Assembly (NCBI RefSeq): GCF_001439685.1 | Contig: NZ_JYLH01000002.1 | Coordinates: 496,001 to 560,000, forward strand | Source of the DNA: Pseudomonas libanensis | Lineage (GTDB): Bacteria; Pseudomonadota; Gammaproteobacteria; Pseudomonadales; Pseudomonadaceae | Direction of reading: 5' to 3' | Length of the DNA stretch: 64,000 bases | Shown: positions 17,720 through 26,142 of the stretch, piece after piece | How positions within the stretch are numbered: the stretch's first letter is position 1 | Layout of the letters: every line of letters starts with the position of its first letter | Position numbers and translations under genes: made by a program | The notes under the pieces: generated by a model | The model's database searches: none | Seen by the model: only the letters and a program-made list of their open reading frames with translations | What the model was told of the DNA's origin: nothing

Positions 17720-18118
17720 ATGGCCCGACTCGAGCAATACGCCCCACGTTTGTCCGCCACTGGCGGCCTGTGCCCCCGGCGCGAACGAATCGCCAAGCAA
17801 CTGATCCTCGCCAACCTCGGCGAAAGCCTGGCCATCGCCGACCTGGCCCAGGCCTGCGCCTTGTCGCGCAGCCACTTTTCCCGCGCATTCAAATGCACCA
17901 CCGGGCTATCACCCCAGGAATGGATCCGCCAGCAGCGCATCCAGCGTGCCAAGGAGTTGATCACCGGTTCGTCCTTGAGCCTCACGCAAATCAGCCTGGA
18001 ATGTGGTTTTTGCGACCAGGCGCACTTCTGCCACATGTTCACGCGCAGCGAAGGCGTGAACCCGATGACCTGGCGAAACCACCAGTCGCGCCACAAGCCT
18101 TTGGTAATCGCCGCCTAG
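17720..18118 (+). CDS. Small AraC-family HTH regulator
   Basis: A 132-residue protein that is almost only an AraC-type DNA-binding domain: the first HTH is SLAIADLAQACALSRSHFSR and the second LSLTQISLECGFCDQAHFCH. It lacks a ligand-binding domain, as in SoxS/MarA-sized regulators, so its level rather than a ligand may control activity. The start at 17720 is the ATG closest to the HTH. A long upstream in-frame extension is an artefact of high GC and runs antisense to the LysR gene. A winged-helix/ATPase regulator follows 58 bp downstream on the same strand. Confidence 0.8.
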   Translation: MARLEQYAPRLSATGGLCPRRERIAKQLILANLGESLAIADLAQACALSRSHFSRAFKCTTGLSPQEWIRQQRIQRAKELITGSSLSLTQISLECGFCDQAHFCHMFTRSEGVNPMTWRNHQSRHKPLVIAA

Positions 18119-18176
18119 TGGTCTTCACGCACCTGGAATATGCTGACCCATCTTCGACTCCGGAACCTGGGCAGCC

Positions 18177-20948
18177 ATGACTGACTTGAGCGACCAGGCC
18201 GTGCACTTCGGCCCCTACCGTGTCCACCCGCGCCAGCGCCTGGTGCTGGAGGCCGGCCGCCCGCTGCGCCTGGGGCGGCGGGCCGTGGATATTCTGCTGG
18301 TCCTGCTGGAGCAGGCCGGCAATGTGGTGAGCAAGCAGGAACTGATCACGCGGGTCTGGCCCAAGACCGTGGTGGAAGACGGCAACCTGCGGGTGCACAT
18401 GGCCGCGTTGCGCAAGGCACTGGGCGATGGCCAGGCCGGGCAGCGCTATATCGTCACGGTCGCTCAGCGCGGCTACAGTTTTGTTGCGCCACTGAGCATC
18501 GAACCGATGACGCTACCCACAGGTGGCATGCCCCAGCGCCCGAGCCATAACCTGCCGTTGCGGCGTACCCGAATGATCGGCCGCCAAGCCCTGATCGACG
18601 CCCTGGTGCAGCAACTGCCGCAGCAGCGCTTCATCACCCTGACCGGCGCCGGTGGCATCGGCAAGACCACCGTGGCCCTGCGCGTCGCCGAGTTGTTGAT
18701 CGGGCACTACCGTGACGGCATTCATCTGCTGGACCTGGCGCCGCTCAGCGCAGCCTCGATGATCCTGCCCAACCTCGCCGCCCTCCTCGACCTGACACCC
18801 GCTGCGAATGCACCGCTGGTCAGCTTCGCCCGTAGCCTGCAGGCACGCCAGATGTTGCTGGTGATCGACAACTGCGAACACTTGCTCGACGACATCGCCC
18901 TGATCAGCGAAACCTTGTTGCGCCATGCGCCGCACCTGCACATCCTCACCACCAGCCGCGAAGCCCTGCGCGCCGACGGTGAATATGTGCAACGCCTCGA
19001 GCCGCTGGCCTGCCCGCCCGCCACCGGCAACCGCGCCCAGGCCCTGGGCTACCCGGCCATGCAATTGCTGATCGAGCGGGCCATGTCCCATCAGGACAGC
19101 TTTGCCCTCAGCGAAGCTGAACTGCCCTTGGCCATTGATATCTGCCAGCGCCTGGACGGCATTCCCCTGGCAATTGAACTGGTGGCCGCGCAAATCGAGC
19201 GTTTTGGTTTGCAGGGGCTGCTGGTACAGATGGAAGACAATTTCCGCCTGCTGACCCGCGGGCGGCGCAGCGCCCTGCCGCGCCAGCAAACCCTGCGGGC
19301 CACCCTCGACTGGAGCTTTGACCTGCTCGGCGAGTGCGAAAAAACCTGCCTGCGCCGCCTCGCGGTTTTTCGCGCAGGCTTCAGCCTGGCCAGTGCCGCA
19401 GCGGTGATCGCCGGGGAAACGATCGCACCCGCCGAAGTGCTGGGCTCCATCACGCAATTGGTGGCCAAGTCTTTGTTGAATGTGGAGGCCGGCGATGACG
19501 AGATGGTGTATCGCCTGCTGGATATCACCCGTACGTACGCCCTGGAAAAGCTCAGCCTCGCCGGCGAATTGCCAGCCACCCGAGAGCGCCATGCGGCCCG
19601 CTGCCTGGCGCTGATGGAGCAGGCCCGGACCGACTGGGAACTGCTTGCCACACAGCCTTGGCTCGACCGCTATGCACCACTGCGCGAAGACGTGCGCGCC
19701 GCGCTCGACTGGGGCTTTGCCGAGGACGTCGGGCACTTGCTGGCCATCCGCCTGACGGTCAGCGCAATGCCCCTGTGGCAGGAATTGTCATTGTTACGTG
19801 AGCACGGTGGCTATGTGGACAAGGCACTGGCGCTGATAGGCCAGGTCGACACGCCCTGCACGCAATTGATCCTTCAATTGCAATTGGCCTTGGGCAGCCT
19901 CTCCTACCACGCGATGGGCGCTGCGCCGCGCACCATTGCAGCCTTTGTCAGTGCCGAACGCCTGGCCCTGGCACACCGGGACGTTGCAGGGCAACTGCGT
20001 GCGGTCTCCGGGCAAATGGCTGTAAACCTGTGTGCCGGGCGCTATGCCCAAGCACTGCAACAAAGCCTGCAGTTTGATCGCCTCGACCCGCGCACCGAAC
20101 CCTTGCTGGAACTGAGCGCCCAACGACTGCGCGCACTGGCCCAGCATTACACCGGGGACCAGGCGCTCGCCCGACACAATGCCGAGCAAGTGCTGCAGCG
20201 CATGAGTCACAGCGGCCATGTGAACCGCTTCGCCCATGGTGTCGGGGTGCAATACGATCAAAGCGTGGCGTCCTTGACCCTGCTGGCGCGGATCCTGTGG
20301 TTGCAAGGGTTTCCCGATAGTGCCTGGCGTACCGCCAGCCAGGCGCTGGAGCTGGCCCTGCAAATCAATCATGGCACCTCGATCTGCTACACCCTGGCCC
20401 TGGCCGGGGTCGTCATCGCCCGCTACAACGGCGCCGAAGACGATGCGCAAGCCCTGCAAAGGCTACTGCTGGAACAGTCGCACAAGCATTCGGCGCAGTT
20501 GTTCCAGACCTGGGCCGGGCATTACGCCGGTATCCTGGTCGACCAGGATTTGCAGGGACTGGGACTGATCGAGGACACCCTGATCACATTCGGCGCCGAC
20601 GAAGTCGATGAAGCAGCCTTTGAACGCGCACGCACAGGCTCTGCGGGCTGGTGCGCGCCTGAAATCCTGCGGGTCTGTGCCGAACAGCGGGTGCAACGGG
20701 GCGACAGCCGCGCCGCTGAAGCCCTGTTGCTCGAAACCCTGGGCCTGGCGCACCAGCAAGGTGCCTTGGCCTGGGAACTGCGCTGTGCGACTTCCCTGGC
20801 GCAACTGTGGCAGCAGCAGGGGCGCTTGCAGGCCGCTCGGGACCTGCTGGGTTCAGTCTACGGGCGATTTACCGAAGGCTTCACCACCCGCGACTTAGTC
20901 CGCGCAGGCAGCCTGCTCGACGAGTTGCAGGACAAACGGCCGGCCTGA
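18177..20948 (+). CDS. Winged-helix transcriptional regulator with ATPase and helical-repeat domains
   Basis: A 923-residue signal-transduction ATPase. Residues ~8-105 form an OmpR/PhoB-type winged helix (VHFGPYRVHPRQRLVLEAGR, VSKQELITRVWPKTVVED, RGYSFVAPL). Residues ~130-400 form an NB-ARC/AAA-like ATPase with Walker A LTGAGGIGKTTVAL, Walker B MLLVIDNCEHLLDD and the sensor TTSREALRADGE. The remainder is an alpha-helical, TPR-like region. Such proteins (COG3903 type) act as ligand- or partner-triggered activators. No phospho-acceptor receiver domain is present. It converges with, and overlaps by 54 bp, a shorter paralogue on the other strand. Confidence 0.85.
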   Translation: MTDLSDQAVHFGPYRVHPRQRLVLEAGRPLRLGRRAVDILLVLLEQAGNVVSKQELITRVWPKTVVEDGNLRVHMAALRKALGDGQAGQRYIVTVAQRGYSFVAPLSIEPMTLPTGGMPQRPSHNLPLRRTRMIGRQALIDALVQQLPQQRFITLTGAGGIGKTTVALRVAELLIGHYRDGIHLLDLAPLSAASMILPNLAALLDLTPAANAPLVSFARSLQARQMLLVIDNCEHLLDDIALISETLLRHAPHLHILTTSREALRADGEYVQRLEPLACPPATGNRAQALGYPAMQLLIERAMSHQDSFALSEAELPLAIDICQRLDGIPLAIELVAAQIERFGLQGLLVQMEDNFRLLTRGRRSALPRQQTLRATLDWSFDLLGECEKTCLRRLAVFRAGFSLASAAAVIAGETIAPAEVLGSITQLVAKSLLNVEAGDDEMVYRLLDITRTYALEKLSLAGELPATRERHAARCLALMEQARTDWELLATQPWLDRYAPLREDVRAALDWGFAEDVGHLLAIRLTVSAMPLWQELSLLREHGGYVDKALALIGQVDTPCTQLILQLQLALGSLSYHAMGAAPRTIAAFVSAERLALAHRDVAGQLRAVSGQMAVNLCAGRYAQALQQSLQFDRLDPRTEPLLELSAQRLRALAQHYTGDQALARHNAEQVLQRMSHSGHVNRFAHGVGVQYDQSVASLTLLARILWLQGFPDSAWRTASQALELALQINHGTSICYTLALAGVVIARYNGAEDDAQALQRLLLEQSHKHSAQLFQTWAGHYAGILVDQDLQGLGLIEDTLITFGADEVDEAAFERARTGSAGWCAPEILRVCAEQRVQRGDSRAAEALLLETLGLAHQQGALAWELRCATSLAQLWQQQGRLQAARDLLGSVYGRFTEGFTTRDLVRAGSLLDELQDKRPA

Positions 20949-22349
20949 AAAAGCGCCCATACATGGCTCGTAGCCCTGCTGTAAACGCTCGACCTGACGC
21001 GGGTCACGCAGTTGCGCCAGGGCATAGCTGCGCACGCAGTTGAGCAGGCGGTAGCGGTGCTGCGGGCCTAGCCCAGGCTCGACGCTCAGCAGCGAGACAT
21101 TGACCAGGCGCGCCAGCAGATAGGTCAGGTCGGCGTGCTCAAGCTCGGTCCCGCTCACCAGCTCGCTCAAGGCAGGCAAGGTCACCGCCCTCTTGAACAA
21201 CCCCAACTGCAGGAACAGCCAGCACTCCGGCAGGCTCAGACGTTCGTAGCTCCAGTCCAGGGCAGCAGTCAGTGATCGATGGTGTTCCACCGCCGTGCGG
21301 CGCCCGCGGGTCAACGTCTGCAGCCCCGTGCGCAATTGTTTCTGCACACCGCTGATGCCCAATGCGTCGACCTGGGCCGCCGCCAATTCGAGAGCCAACG
21401 GGATACCGTCCAGGCGCCGGCAAATATCGCGCAGCGCTGCCAGATCCTGATGCCGTAATACAAACCCCTGCTGGCCGGCACAAACCCGAGCGATGAACAG
21501 CTGCACCGAGGGACAGGCCATGGCCTGCTCGACACTGCTCAATGCCGACGGGGACGGCACGGCCAGCCGCGGCACGCGCAGCACCCACTCGCCGGGGGAC
21601 AGCAAGGCTTCGCGGCTGCCAACCAGCACGCTGATGCCGGGCGCCCGTTCGCGCAATGCACGCACCAGCTTGCGACACGCGCCCAGCAGCAGGTCGGCAC
21701 CATCGAGTACCAGCAGCAACTGGCGCGAGGCCAATTGGCGGCACAGCTCATCAAGGCGCTCGCAATCCTGCAGTTGCAATACCGTGGCGAGACTGCCGAG
21801 CAGTTCGTGGGGTGCATGCATGCGGGTCAGGTCGACCCACCACACCCCGTCGCGATAGCGGGGCAATACCCGCTCGGCCAAAGCCAGGGCCAATGTACTT
21901 TTGCCAATGCCGGCCATCCCGGTGAGCGTCAACAACCGGTGCCCGGGCAATCGTCGCGCCAGCACCCGCACAAGCTCATCGCGGCCACATACCGGGCTGA
22001 GCCGCGTCGCCAGGTTGTGCTGTGGCAGTAACGTCGGCGCCGAGCCTTGCACGGGGGCGACGAAACAGTAACCGCGCTGGGGGTGATTGAGGATCAGGCG
22101 TGGCCCGTCGAGCGCACGGCGCAATGCGGCAATGTGCACGCGCAGGTTATTGTCCTCGACGACGCTGTTGGGCCAGACCCGCTGGATCAAGGTCGCCTTG
22201 CTGATGAATTGCCCAGGCGCTTCGAGCAGCACCGCGAGAATATCCAGGGCGCGTCCGCCCAGCGCCACCGGCAGGCCCGCCTTGCTGACCAGGCGCTGTT
22301 GCCGATGAAAAGTGTAGGGGCCGAAGCTGATCGCCGCAGAGTTGTGCAT
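20895..22349 (-). CDS. Short winged-helix/ATPase regulator, paralogue of the convergent gene
   Basis: A 484-residue protein with the same first two domains as the convergent 923-residue neighbour: a winged helix (ISFGPYTFHRQQRLVSKAGL, ISKATLIQRVWPNSVVED, RGYCFVAP) and an ATPase with Walker A LTGMAGIGKSTLAL, Walker B LLLVLDGADLLLGA and SREALLSPGEWVLR. It ends soon after the ATPase winged-helix region (YRLLNCVRSYALAQL) and lacks the ~430-residue helical-repeat domain. This could be a truncated paralogue or a natural short form. Its 3' end overlaps the other gene by 54 bp, so the two transcripts are mutually antisense. Confidence 0.8.
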   Translation of the reverse strand: MHNSAAISFGPYTFHRQQRLVSKAGLPVALGGRALDILAVLLEAPGQFISKATLIQRVWPNSVVEDNNLRVHIAALRRALDGPRLILNHPQRGYCFVAPVQGSAPTLLPQHNLATRLSPVCGRDELVRVLARRLPGHRLLTLTGMAGIGKSTLALALAERVLPRYRDGVWWVDLTRMHAPHELLGSLATVLQLQDCERLDELCRQLASRQLLLVLDGADLLLGACRKLVRALRERAPGISVLVGSREALLSPGEWVLRVPRLAVPSPSALSSVEQAMACPSVQLFIARVCAGQQGFVLRHQDLAALRDICRRLDGIPLALELAAAQVDALGISGVQKQLRTGLQTLTRGRRTAVEHHRSLTAALDWSYERLSLPECWLFLQLGLFKRAVTLPALSELVSGTELEHADLTYLLARLVNVSLLSVEPGLGPQHRYRLLNCVRSYALAQLRDPRQVERLQQGYEPCMGAFSGRPFVLQLVEQAACAD

Positions 22350-22499
22350 GTCCGCTAAAAGCGCTGGAACACCCGTGCTTGAGTGCCTGCGCGTCCTTTT
22401 CCATGGGCTCGGCGTTATCTTGCCAGCTGGCGATGACAGGGCAATGCTGGCACGGGGAGCGACACGGACAATCGAGTGCCCTGGACGGACATTGTGTCG

Positions 22500-23450
22500 T
22501 TAACTGAACTGTTGTCGGTATTGGGTAGGGTTCAGGCCAAGCTTTTCACTGAACAGAAAGCGCATATGCCGCACGCTGCCGAAGCCTGCGTGGAACGCCA
22601 CGGTCTTGAGCGGCAGGTCGGTGGTTTCCAACAGGTGCCGGGCACGGTCGATGCGTGCGCCCTGCAGGAACGCCATGGGCGTCATCTGCACGTCCTTGGC
22701 GAACAGTCGCGCAAAATGCCGTGCACTCATACCGGCCAGCTCGGCCATGGACTCGATGGTAAAGGCTTGTTCCAGGTGCGCCAGCACATGGTTCTGCACG
22801 CGGGTGATCGCGGTTTCCTGGGGCGCCACGGCGGCGGTCATCGGGCTGAACTGGGCCTGACCGCCCTGGCGCTTCATCACTACCAGCAGCACCTTGGCCA
22901 CATCCACCGCCACTTGCTTGCCGTGGTCCTGGGCAACTACCGAGAGGGCCAGGTCGATACCGGCGGTGACGCCGCCCGAAGTGATCAGGCGTCCGTCCTG
23001 CAAGTAGATGCGATCGGTCTCGACAATGGCGTTGGGGAACGCCTTGATCAACCGCTCGGTGTAATGCCAGTGGGTGGTCACGCGGTGCCCGTCAAGCAAG
23101 CCTGCGTGCCCGAGCACGAAGGCGCCGGTGCAGATCGAGCCGAAACGCCGGGACCGTGGCGCCGCTGCTTTGAGCCAGGGCAGCAGCGCGGGATGGCATT
23201 CGTTATAGGCGCCCGGGCCGCCCGGCACCAGCAGCAGGTCATAGGCGCCATGGTCCTGCTCCAGGAGCAAATCGGTCTGTACCATCACCCCGTTGGAGGC
23301 CCGCAGCGGACCGGGCTCAGTGCCAATGGTCAGGATCTGATAGTGGTCGGCTGTCGGCAGGTAGCGGTTGGCAATCGAAAACACTTCCAGCGGCCCGGCC
23401 ATGTCGAGCAGCAGGAAGTCCGGGAACAGCGCCATGGCCACGGTTTTCAT
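22500..23450 (-). CDS. GlxA-family AraC regulator (DJ-1/PfpI domain plus HTH)
   Basis: A 316-residue regulator. The N-terminal DJ-1/PfpI-like domain starts TVAMALFPDFLLLDMAGPLE and includes the nucleophile-elbow-like SICTGAFVLGHAGLLDG. The C-terminal AraC HTH reads FTIESMAELAGMSARHFARL, then LKTVAFHAGFGSVRHMRFLF. GlxA-type proteins usually control nearby catabolic or stress genes. The ATG at 23450 gives the family's usual N-terminus; an upstream in-frame ATG at 23489 cannot be excluded. It is divergent from the pirin gene, its most likely target. Confidence 0.85.
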   Translation of the reverse strand: MKTVAMALFPDFLLLDMAGPLEVFSIANRYLPTADHYQILTIGTEPGPLRASNGVMVQTDLLLEQDHGAYDLLLVPGGPGAYNECHPALLPWLKAAAPRSRRFGSICTGAFVLGHAGLLDGHRVTTHWHYTERLIKAFPNAIVETDRIYLQDGRLITSGGVTAGIDLALSVVAQDHGKQVAVDVAKVLLVVMKRQGGQAQFSPMTAAVAPQETAITRVQNHVLAHLEQAFTIESMAELAGMSARHFARLFAKDVQMTPMAFLQGARIDRARHLLETTDLPLKTVAFHAGFGSVRHMRFLFSEKLGLNPTQYRQQFS

Positions 23451-23630
23451 AAGCGGGGAAAGTCCATTGAACAGAAATTCGGCGGCCATTATGGCACGAC
23501 TTTAAATGTCAACCAGAGAGAGACAGTTATTCTATTTTCAGCTCGTTAATGAATAATTCGATAACCATTAATCTTCTCCTCACCCAAGCGCCCTGCATCT
23601 CGCAGCCCGCGCTCACTTGAGGACTGGACC

Positions 23631-24353
23631 ATGCTGACCCTTCGCAAAGCTTCCGAACGCGGCGCCGCCAATCACGGTTGGTTGAAGTCGTTCCACACCT
23701 TCTCTTTCGCCAACTACTGGAACCCCAACGAACAGGGTTTTTCCGACCTGCTAGTGATCAACGATGACCGCGTCGCCGCCGGCAAGGGCTTCGGCCAGCA
23801 CCCGCACCGCGACATGGAGATTTTCTCCTATGTGCTCGAAGGCGCCCTGGAACACAAGGACACCCTGGGCACCGGCTCGGTGATCCGCCCTGGCGATGTG
23901 CAGTTGATGAGCGCCGGCAGCGGCGTGGCCCACAGTGAGTTCAACCACAGCCAACGCCTGGGGGTGCACTTCCTGCAAATCTGGATCGTGCCCAACGAGG
24001 CCGGCGCCAAGCCGCGCTATCAGCAGGAGCACTTCAGTCAAGCGCAGAAACGCGGGCGCTTGCAGTTGATCATCTCCCCGGACGGCGCCAATGGCTCGCT
24101 GAACGTTCGCCAGGATGCACGGGTGTATGCCGGGCTGTTCAACGGCGACGAAAGCACCCGCCTGGCGCTGGCGCCGGATCGCTACGCCTACGTTCATGTG
24201 GCGCGCGGCAGCGTTGAACTCAATGGGCAACGCTTGCAGGAAGGTGACGGTGTGCGGGTGCGTGATGAGCGCCAGCTTCGCCTGAGCCATGGCGAAGACG
24301 CCGAGGTGCTGGTGTTCGACCTGCGCCCCAATGAACTGCCGCAGATGCCGTGA
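23631..24353 (+). CDS. Pirin family (YhhW-like) bicupin protein
   Basis: A 240-residue pirin/YhhW-type protein. The metal-binding cupin segment is FGQHPHRDMEIFSYVLEG, followed by the late metal-ligand region SGVAHSEFNHS. The C-terminal cupin includes YAYVHVARGSVELNG. YhhW has quercetinase activity in vitro; the in-cell role of such proteins is unclear. The gene is divergent from the GlxA-type regulator with a 180-bp intergenic region, an arrangement typical of a regulator and its target. A GATGGTCC/GGACCATC hairpin at 24364-24384 lies just after the stop. Confidence 0.85.
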   Translation: MLTLRKASERGAANHGWLKSFHTFSFANYWNPNEQGFSDLLVINDDRVAAGKGFGQHPHRDMEIFSYVLEGALEHKDTLGTGSVIRPGDVQLMSAGSGVAHSEFNHSQRLGVHFLQIWIVPNEAGAKPRYQQEHFSQAQKRGRLQLIISPDGANGSLNVRQDARVYAGLFNGDESTRLALAPDRYAYVHVARGSVELNGQRLQEGDGVRVRDERQLRLSHGEDAEVLVFDLRPNELPQMP

Positions 24354-24495
24354 GACTCGCAGTGATGGTCCGGCAAGGACCATCGCTGGCATCGATAGTC
24401 ACCATCAGCGCAATGAAGTTCTCTTAAAAAATCCAACGCGTAACATCAAACCCATGCCAAACGGCACCCAACCAAGACACTCGGAGCACACCATC

Positions 24496-24843
24496 ATGAA
24501 ACGCCAACTCTTGCTCAGCCTCGCTTTCTCGGTACTCGCTGCAAACGCTTTTGCCCACCCGGTAGTCGCTGAAGGCGGCTCGGACCGCCTGATAGAAACC
24601 CGCGTTGCCGAAGGTGGTGCGGATCGTTTGCAGGAACGTGGTTTGGCTGAAGGCGGCGCGGATCGCCTGCAGGAACGTGGCCTGGCTGAAGGCGGTGCGG
24701 ATCGCCTGCAGGAACGTGGCCTGGCTGAAGGCGGTGCGGATCGCCTGCAGGAACGTGGCCTGGCTGAAGGCGGTGCTGACCGCCTGCAGGAACGTGGCCT
24801 GGCCGAAGGTGGTGCCGAACGTTTGCTGAGCACCCACGTATAA
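24496..24843 (+). CDS. Small exported protein made of 13-residue tandem repeats
   Basis: A 115-residue protein. The first 20 residues form a Sec signal peptide (KRQ then a Leu/Ala-rich core, cleavage after NAFA). The rest is seven copies of a 13-residue unit: VAEGGSDRLIETR, VAEGGADRLQERG, four LAEGGADRLQERG, and a final LAEGGAERLLSTHV. At DNA level the inner 39-bp units are almost identical, so copy number probably changes by slippage. The units alternate acidic and basic residues and are predicted soluble. A Shine-Dalgarno CGGAG lies upstream and a rho-independent terminator directly downstream, so it is a real one-gene unit. The function is unknown; the mature product is likely periplasmic or secreted. 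Confidence 0.8.
   Translation: MKRQLLLSLAFSVLAANAFAHPVVAEGGSDRLIETRVAEGGADRLQERGLAEGGADRLQERGLAEGGADRLQERGLAEGGADRLQERGLAEGGADRLQERGLAEGGAERLLSTHV
24600..24828 (+). repeat. 39-bp coding tandem repeats
   Basis: Near-identical 39-bp units encoding AEGGADRLQERGL repeat through this interval inside the small exported protein gene. The outer units (first and last) have diverged while the inner ones are nearly identical, consistent with recent expansion from the middle. Confidence 0.85.
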
Positions 24844-24868
24844 CCCCGCTCTGTTGGCGGGACACCCC

Positions 24869-24896
24869 AAACCGGCCTGATCAGCCGGTTTTTTTT
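24869..24896 (+). terminator. Rho-independent terminator of the repeat-protein gene
   Basis: AAACCGGC at 24869-24876 pairs with GCCGGTTT at 24884-24891 and is followed by an unbroken T run to 24896. It lies 26 bp after the stop codon. Confidence 0.9.
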
Positions 24897-25021
24897 CGTC
24901 TGCGATTTGCATGGATATCGCAAAATCCTGCATCGCCCTACGCTAACCACGATGCGCAGCGAGCCGCTCTTGATCTGGCTTTTGATCTCAGGCGCCCCGT
25001 TAAACCACGCTGGCCGGAATT

Positions 25022-25115
25022 CGACAGGGATTTGGGGGGTAAACCGGCAGGGATGCCGGTTTAGCCGCCCCGCGCCATGGATGGCGCGTGGCGGCGGCCC
25101 CCCAAATCCCTGTCG
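25022..25115. repeat. Nested palindromic element, cloverleaf-like
   Basis: A perfect 18-bp outer stem (CGACAGGGATTTGGGGGG at 25022-25039 with its complement at 25098-25115) encloses two further hairpins. One is TAAACCGGC/GCCGGTTTA at 25040-25048 and 25055-25063. The other is a GC-rich stem at 25064-25077 with 25082-25095. DNA or RNA from it could fold as a three-way junction. It may belong to a dispersed Pseudomonas repeat family. Confidence 0.75.
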
Positions 25116-25269
25116 GATTACGGGCACACCGAGCCTGGGCGAGGTGCCGAGTGGTGGGGCAAGAGCGTTTGGTTACTTTGCGCTTTTCAAAGTGACCCGC
25201 TGTAAAAGCGGAACCAATAGTGGCCGTTACCCCAGGAATGGATATGTACTCGGTCTGATCCAACACCCT

Positions 25270-25411
25270 GGTCGGCTGTCAGGCCGCCATCGGGGGCAAG
25301 CCCCCTCCCACATTTGGACCGAGACCATCAGTTAGATACTGGTCGGCTGTCAGGTCGCCATCGGGAGCAAACCCCCTCCCACATTTGGACCGAGAACATC
25401 AGTTAGGCACT
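25270..25411. repeat. Two 71-bp tandem repeats containing REP sequences
   Basis: Unit 1 (25270-25340) and unit 2 (25341-25411) both start GGTCGGCTGTCAGG, contain a GGG(G/A)GCAA(G/A)CCCCCTCCCAC REP core, and end with TTAG(A/G)(T/C)ACT. A decayed third start (GGTACCGTCGGCAAGGCCCC) follows at 25412. Confidence 0.8.
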
Positions 25412-25578
25412 GGTACCGTCGGCAAGGCCCCCTTGAGAGTAAAAAGAAACCGCAGCAAAACAATGTGCATATTAGAACCCGATTTGCGCTTTTCCCATGT
25501 AATAAGTCATTTGCGGACCTACCCTAGCCGATCCCGCACCTTTACAGTGCTGCCATTGATCCACTGTCGAGTAGTTTC

Positions 25579-26121
25579 ATGAATCTCTGGTTTCGATTAC
25601 TGCACATGCTGTTGCGCCGTCCCTGGCGCAAGCCGGTACATGGCCTGGACACCACGGTGGTACGCATGCGCGTCTGGCCGCTGGACCTGGACCTCAACCG
25701 GCATGTCACCAATGGCCGGTACTTCACCCTGGCGGATGTGGCGCGTATGGATTTTGTCTTGCGCACGGGCGCCTTCCGTGTGGCGCTGCGTCACAAGGCG
25801 GTGCCGATCGTGGGCGATACCTGGGGCAAGTTTCGTCGAGAGTTGAAGCTGTTCGAGGTCTTCGAAGTGCACACCCGCATGCTCGGCTGGGACCACAAGT
25901 GGAGCCTGATGGAGCACCGTTTCGTCAGTAACGGCCGAGTGATTGGCGTGGTGGTGATACGTGGCTTGTTTCGCTCCGCAAAGGGCACCCTGCCCCCGGC
26001 GGAATTCGTGCGCGAACTGGGTTTGAACGAAACCTCGCCGCCGATGCCGCAATGGCTAAGCAATTGGGCGCGCAGTTGCGATGAGATGAGTGTGCAACTG
26101 AGGGATGAAGAGCAGGTTTGA
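25579..26121 (+). CDS. Hotdog-fold acyl-CoA thioesterase-like protein
   Basis: A 180-residue protein of the 4-hydroxybenzoyl-CoA thioesterase (hotdog) superfamily. The diagnostic segment WPLDLDLNRHVTNGRYFTLADVARMD holds the catalytic Asp and the Asn-Gly turn (only a short part of it is needed for recognition: NRHVTNGRY). The closest style is the family annotated as THEM4/THEM6-like. The N-terminus is basic with a short hydrophobic start and may be peripheral to the membrane. It is not obviously part of the pyoverdine locus, although it ends 21 bp from the convergent pvdP stop. Confidence 0.78.
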   Translation: MNLWFRLLHMLLRRPWRKPVHGLDTTVVRMRVWPLDLDLNRHVTNGRYFTLADVARMDFVLRTGAFRVALRHKAVPIVGDTWGKFRRELKLFEVFEVHTRMLGWDHKWSLMEHRFVSNGRVIGVVVIRGLFRSAKGTLPPAEFVRELGLNETSPPMPQWLSNWARSCDEMSVQLRDEEQV

Positions 26122-26142
26122 AAACATCTGTTGGGCCACACC

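Larger units (their letters stand above)
24897..25578. other. Non-coding region with nested palindromes and REP-bearing tandem repeats
   Basis: This 0.68-kb stretch lies between the repeat-protein terminator and the thioesterase-like gene. It contains a nested palindromic element (25022-25115), a conserved-looking stretch with a short CCGCT/AGCGG hairpin (about 25197-25211), and two 71-bp tandem units carrying REP sequences (25270-25411). No convincing gene is seen. The last ~130 bp presumably carry the promoter of the next gene. Confidence 0.7.

Noticed and set aside
24600..24828. CRISPR-like or minisatellite array
   Set aside because: The 39-bp units are contiguous, without unique spacers, and stay in one reading frame after a signal peptide, so they are coding repeats.
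25130..25340. Small protein gene in the repeat region
   Set aside because: Short frames exist on both strands, but none has a ribosome site or a recognisable protein, and the sequence is dominated by palindromes and REP units.
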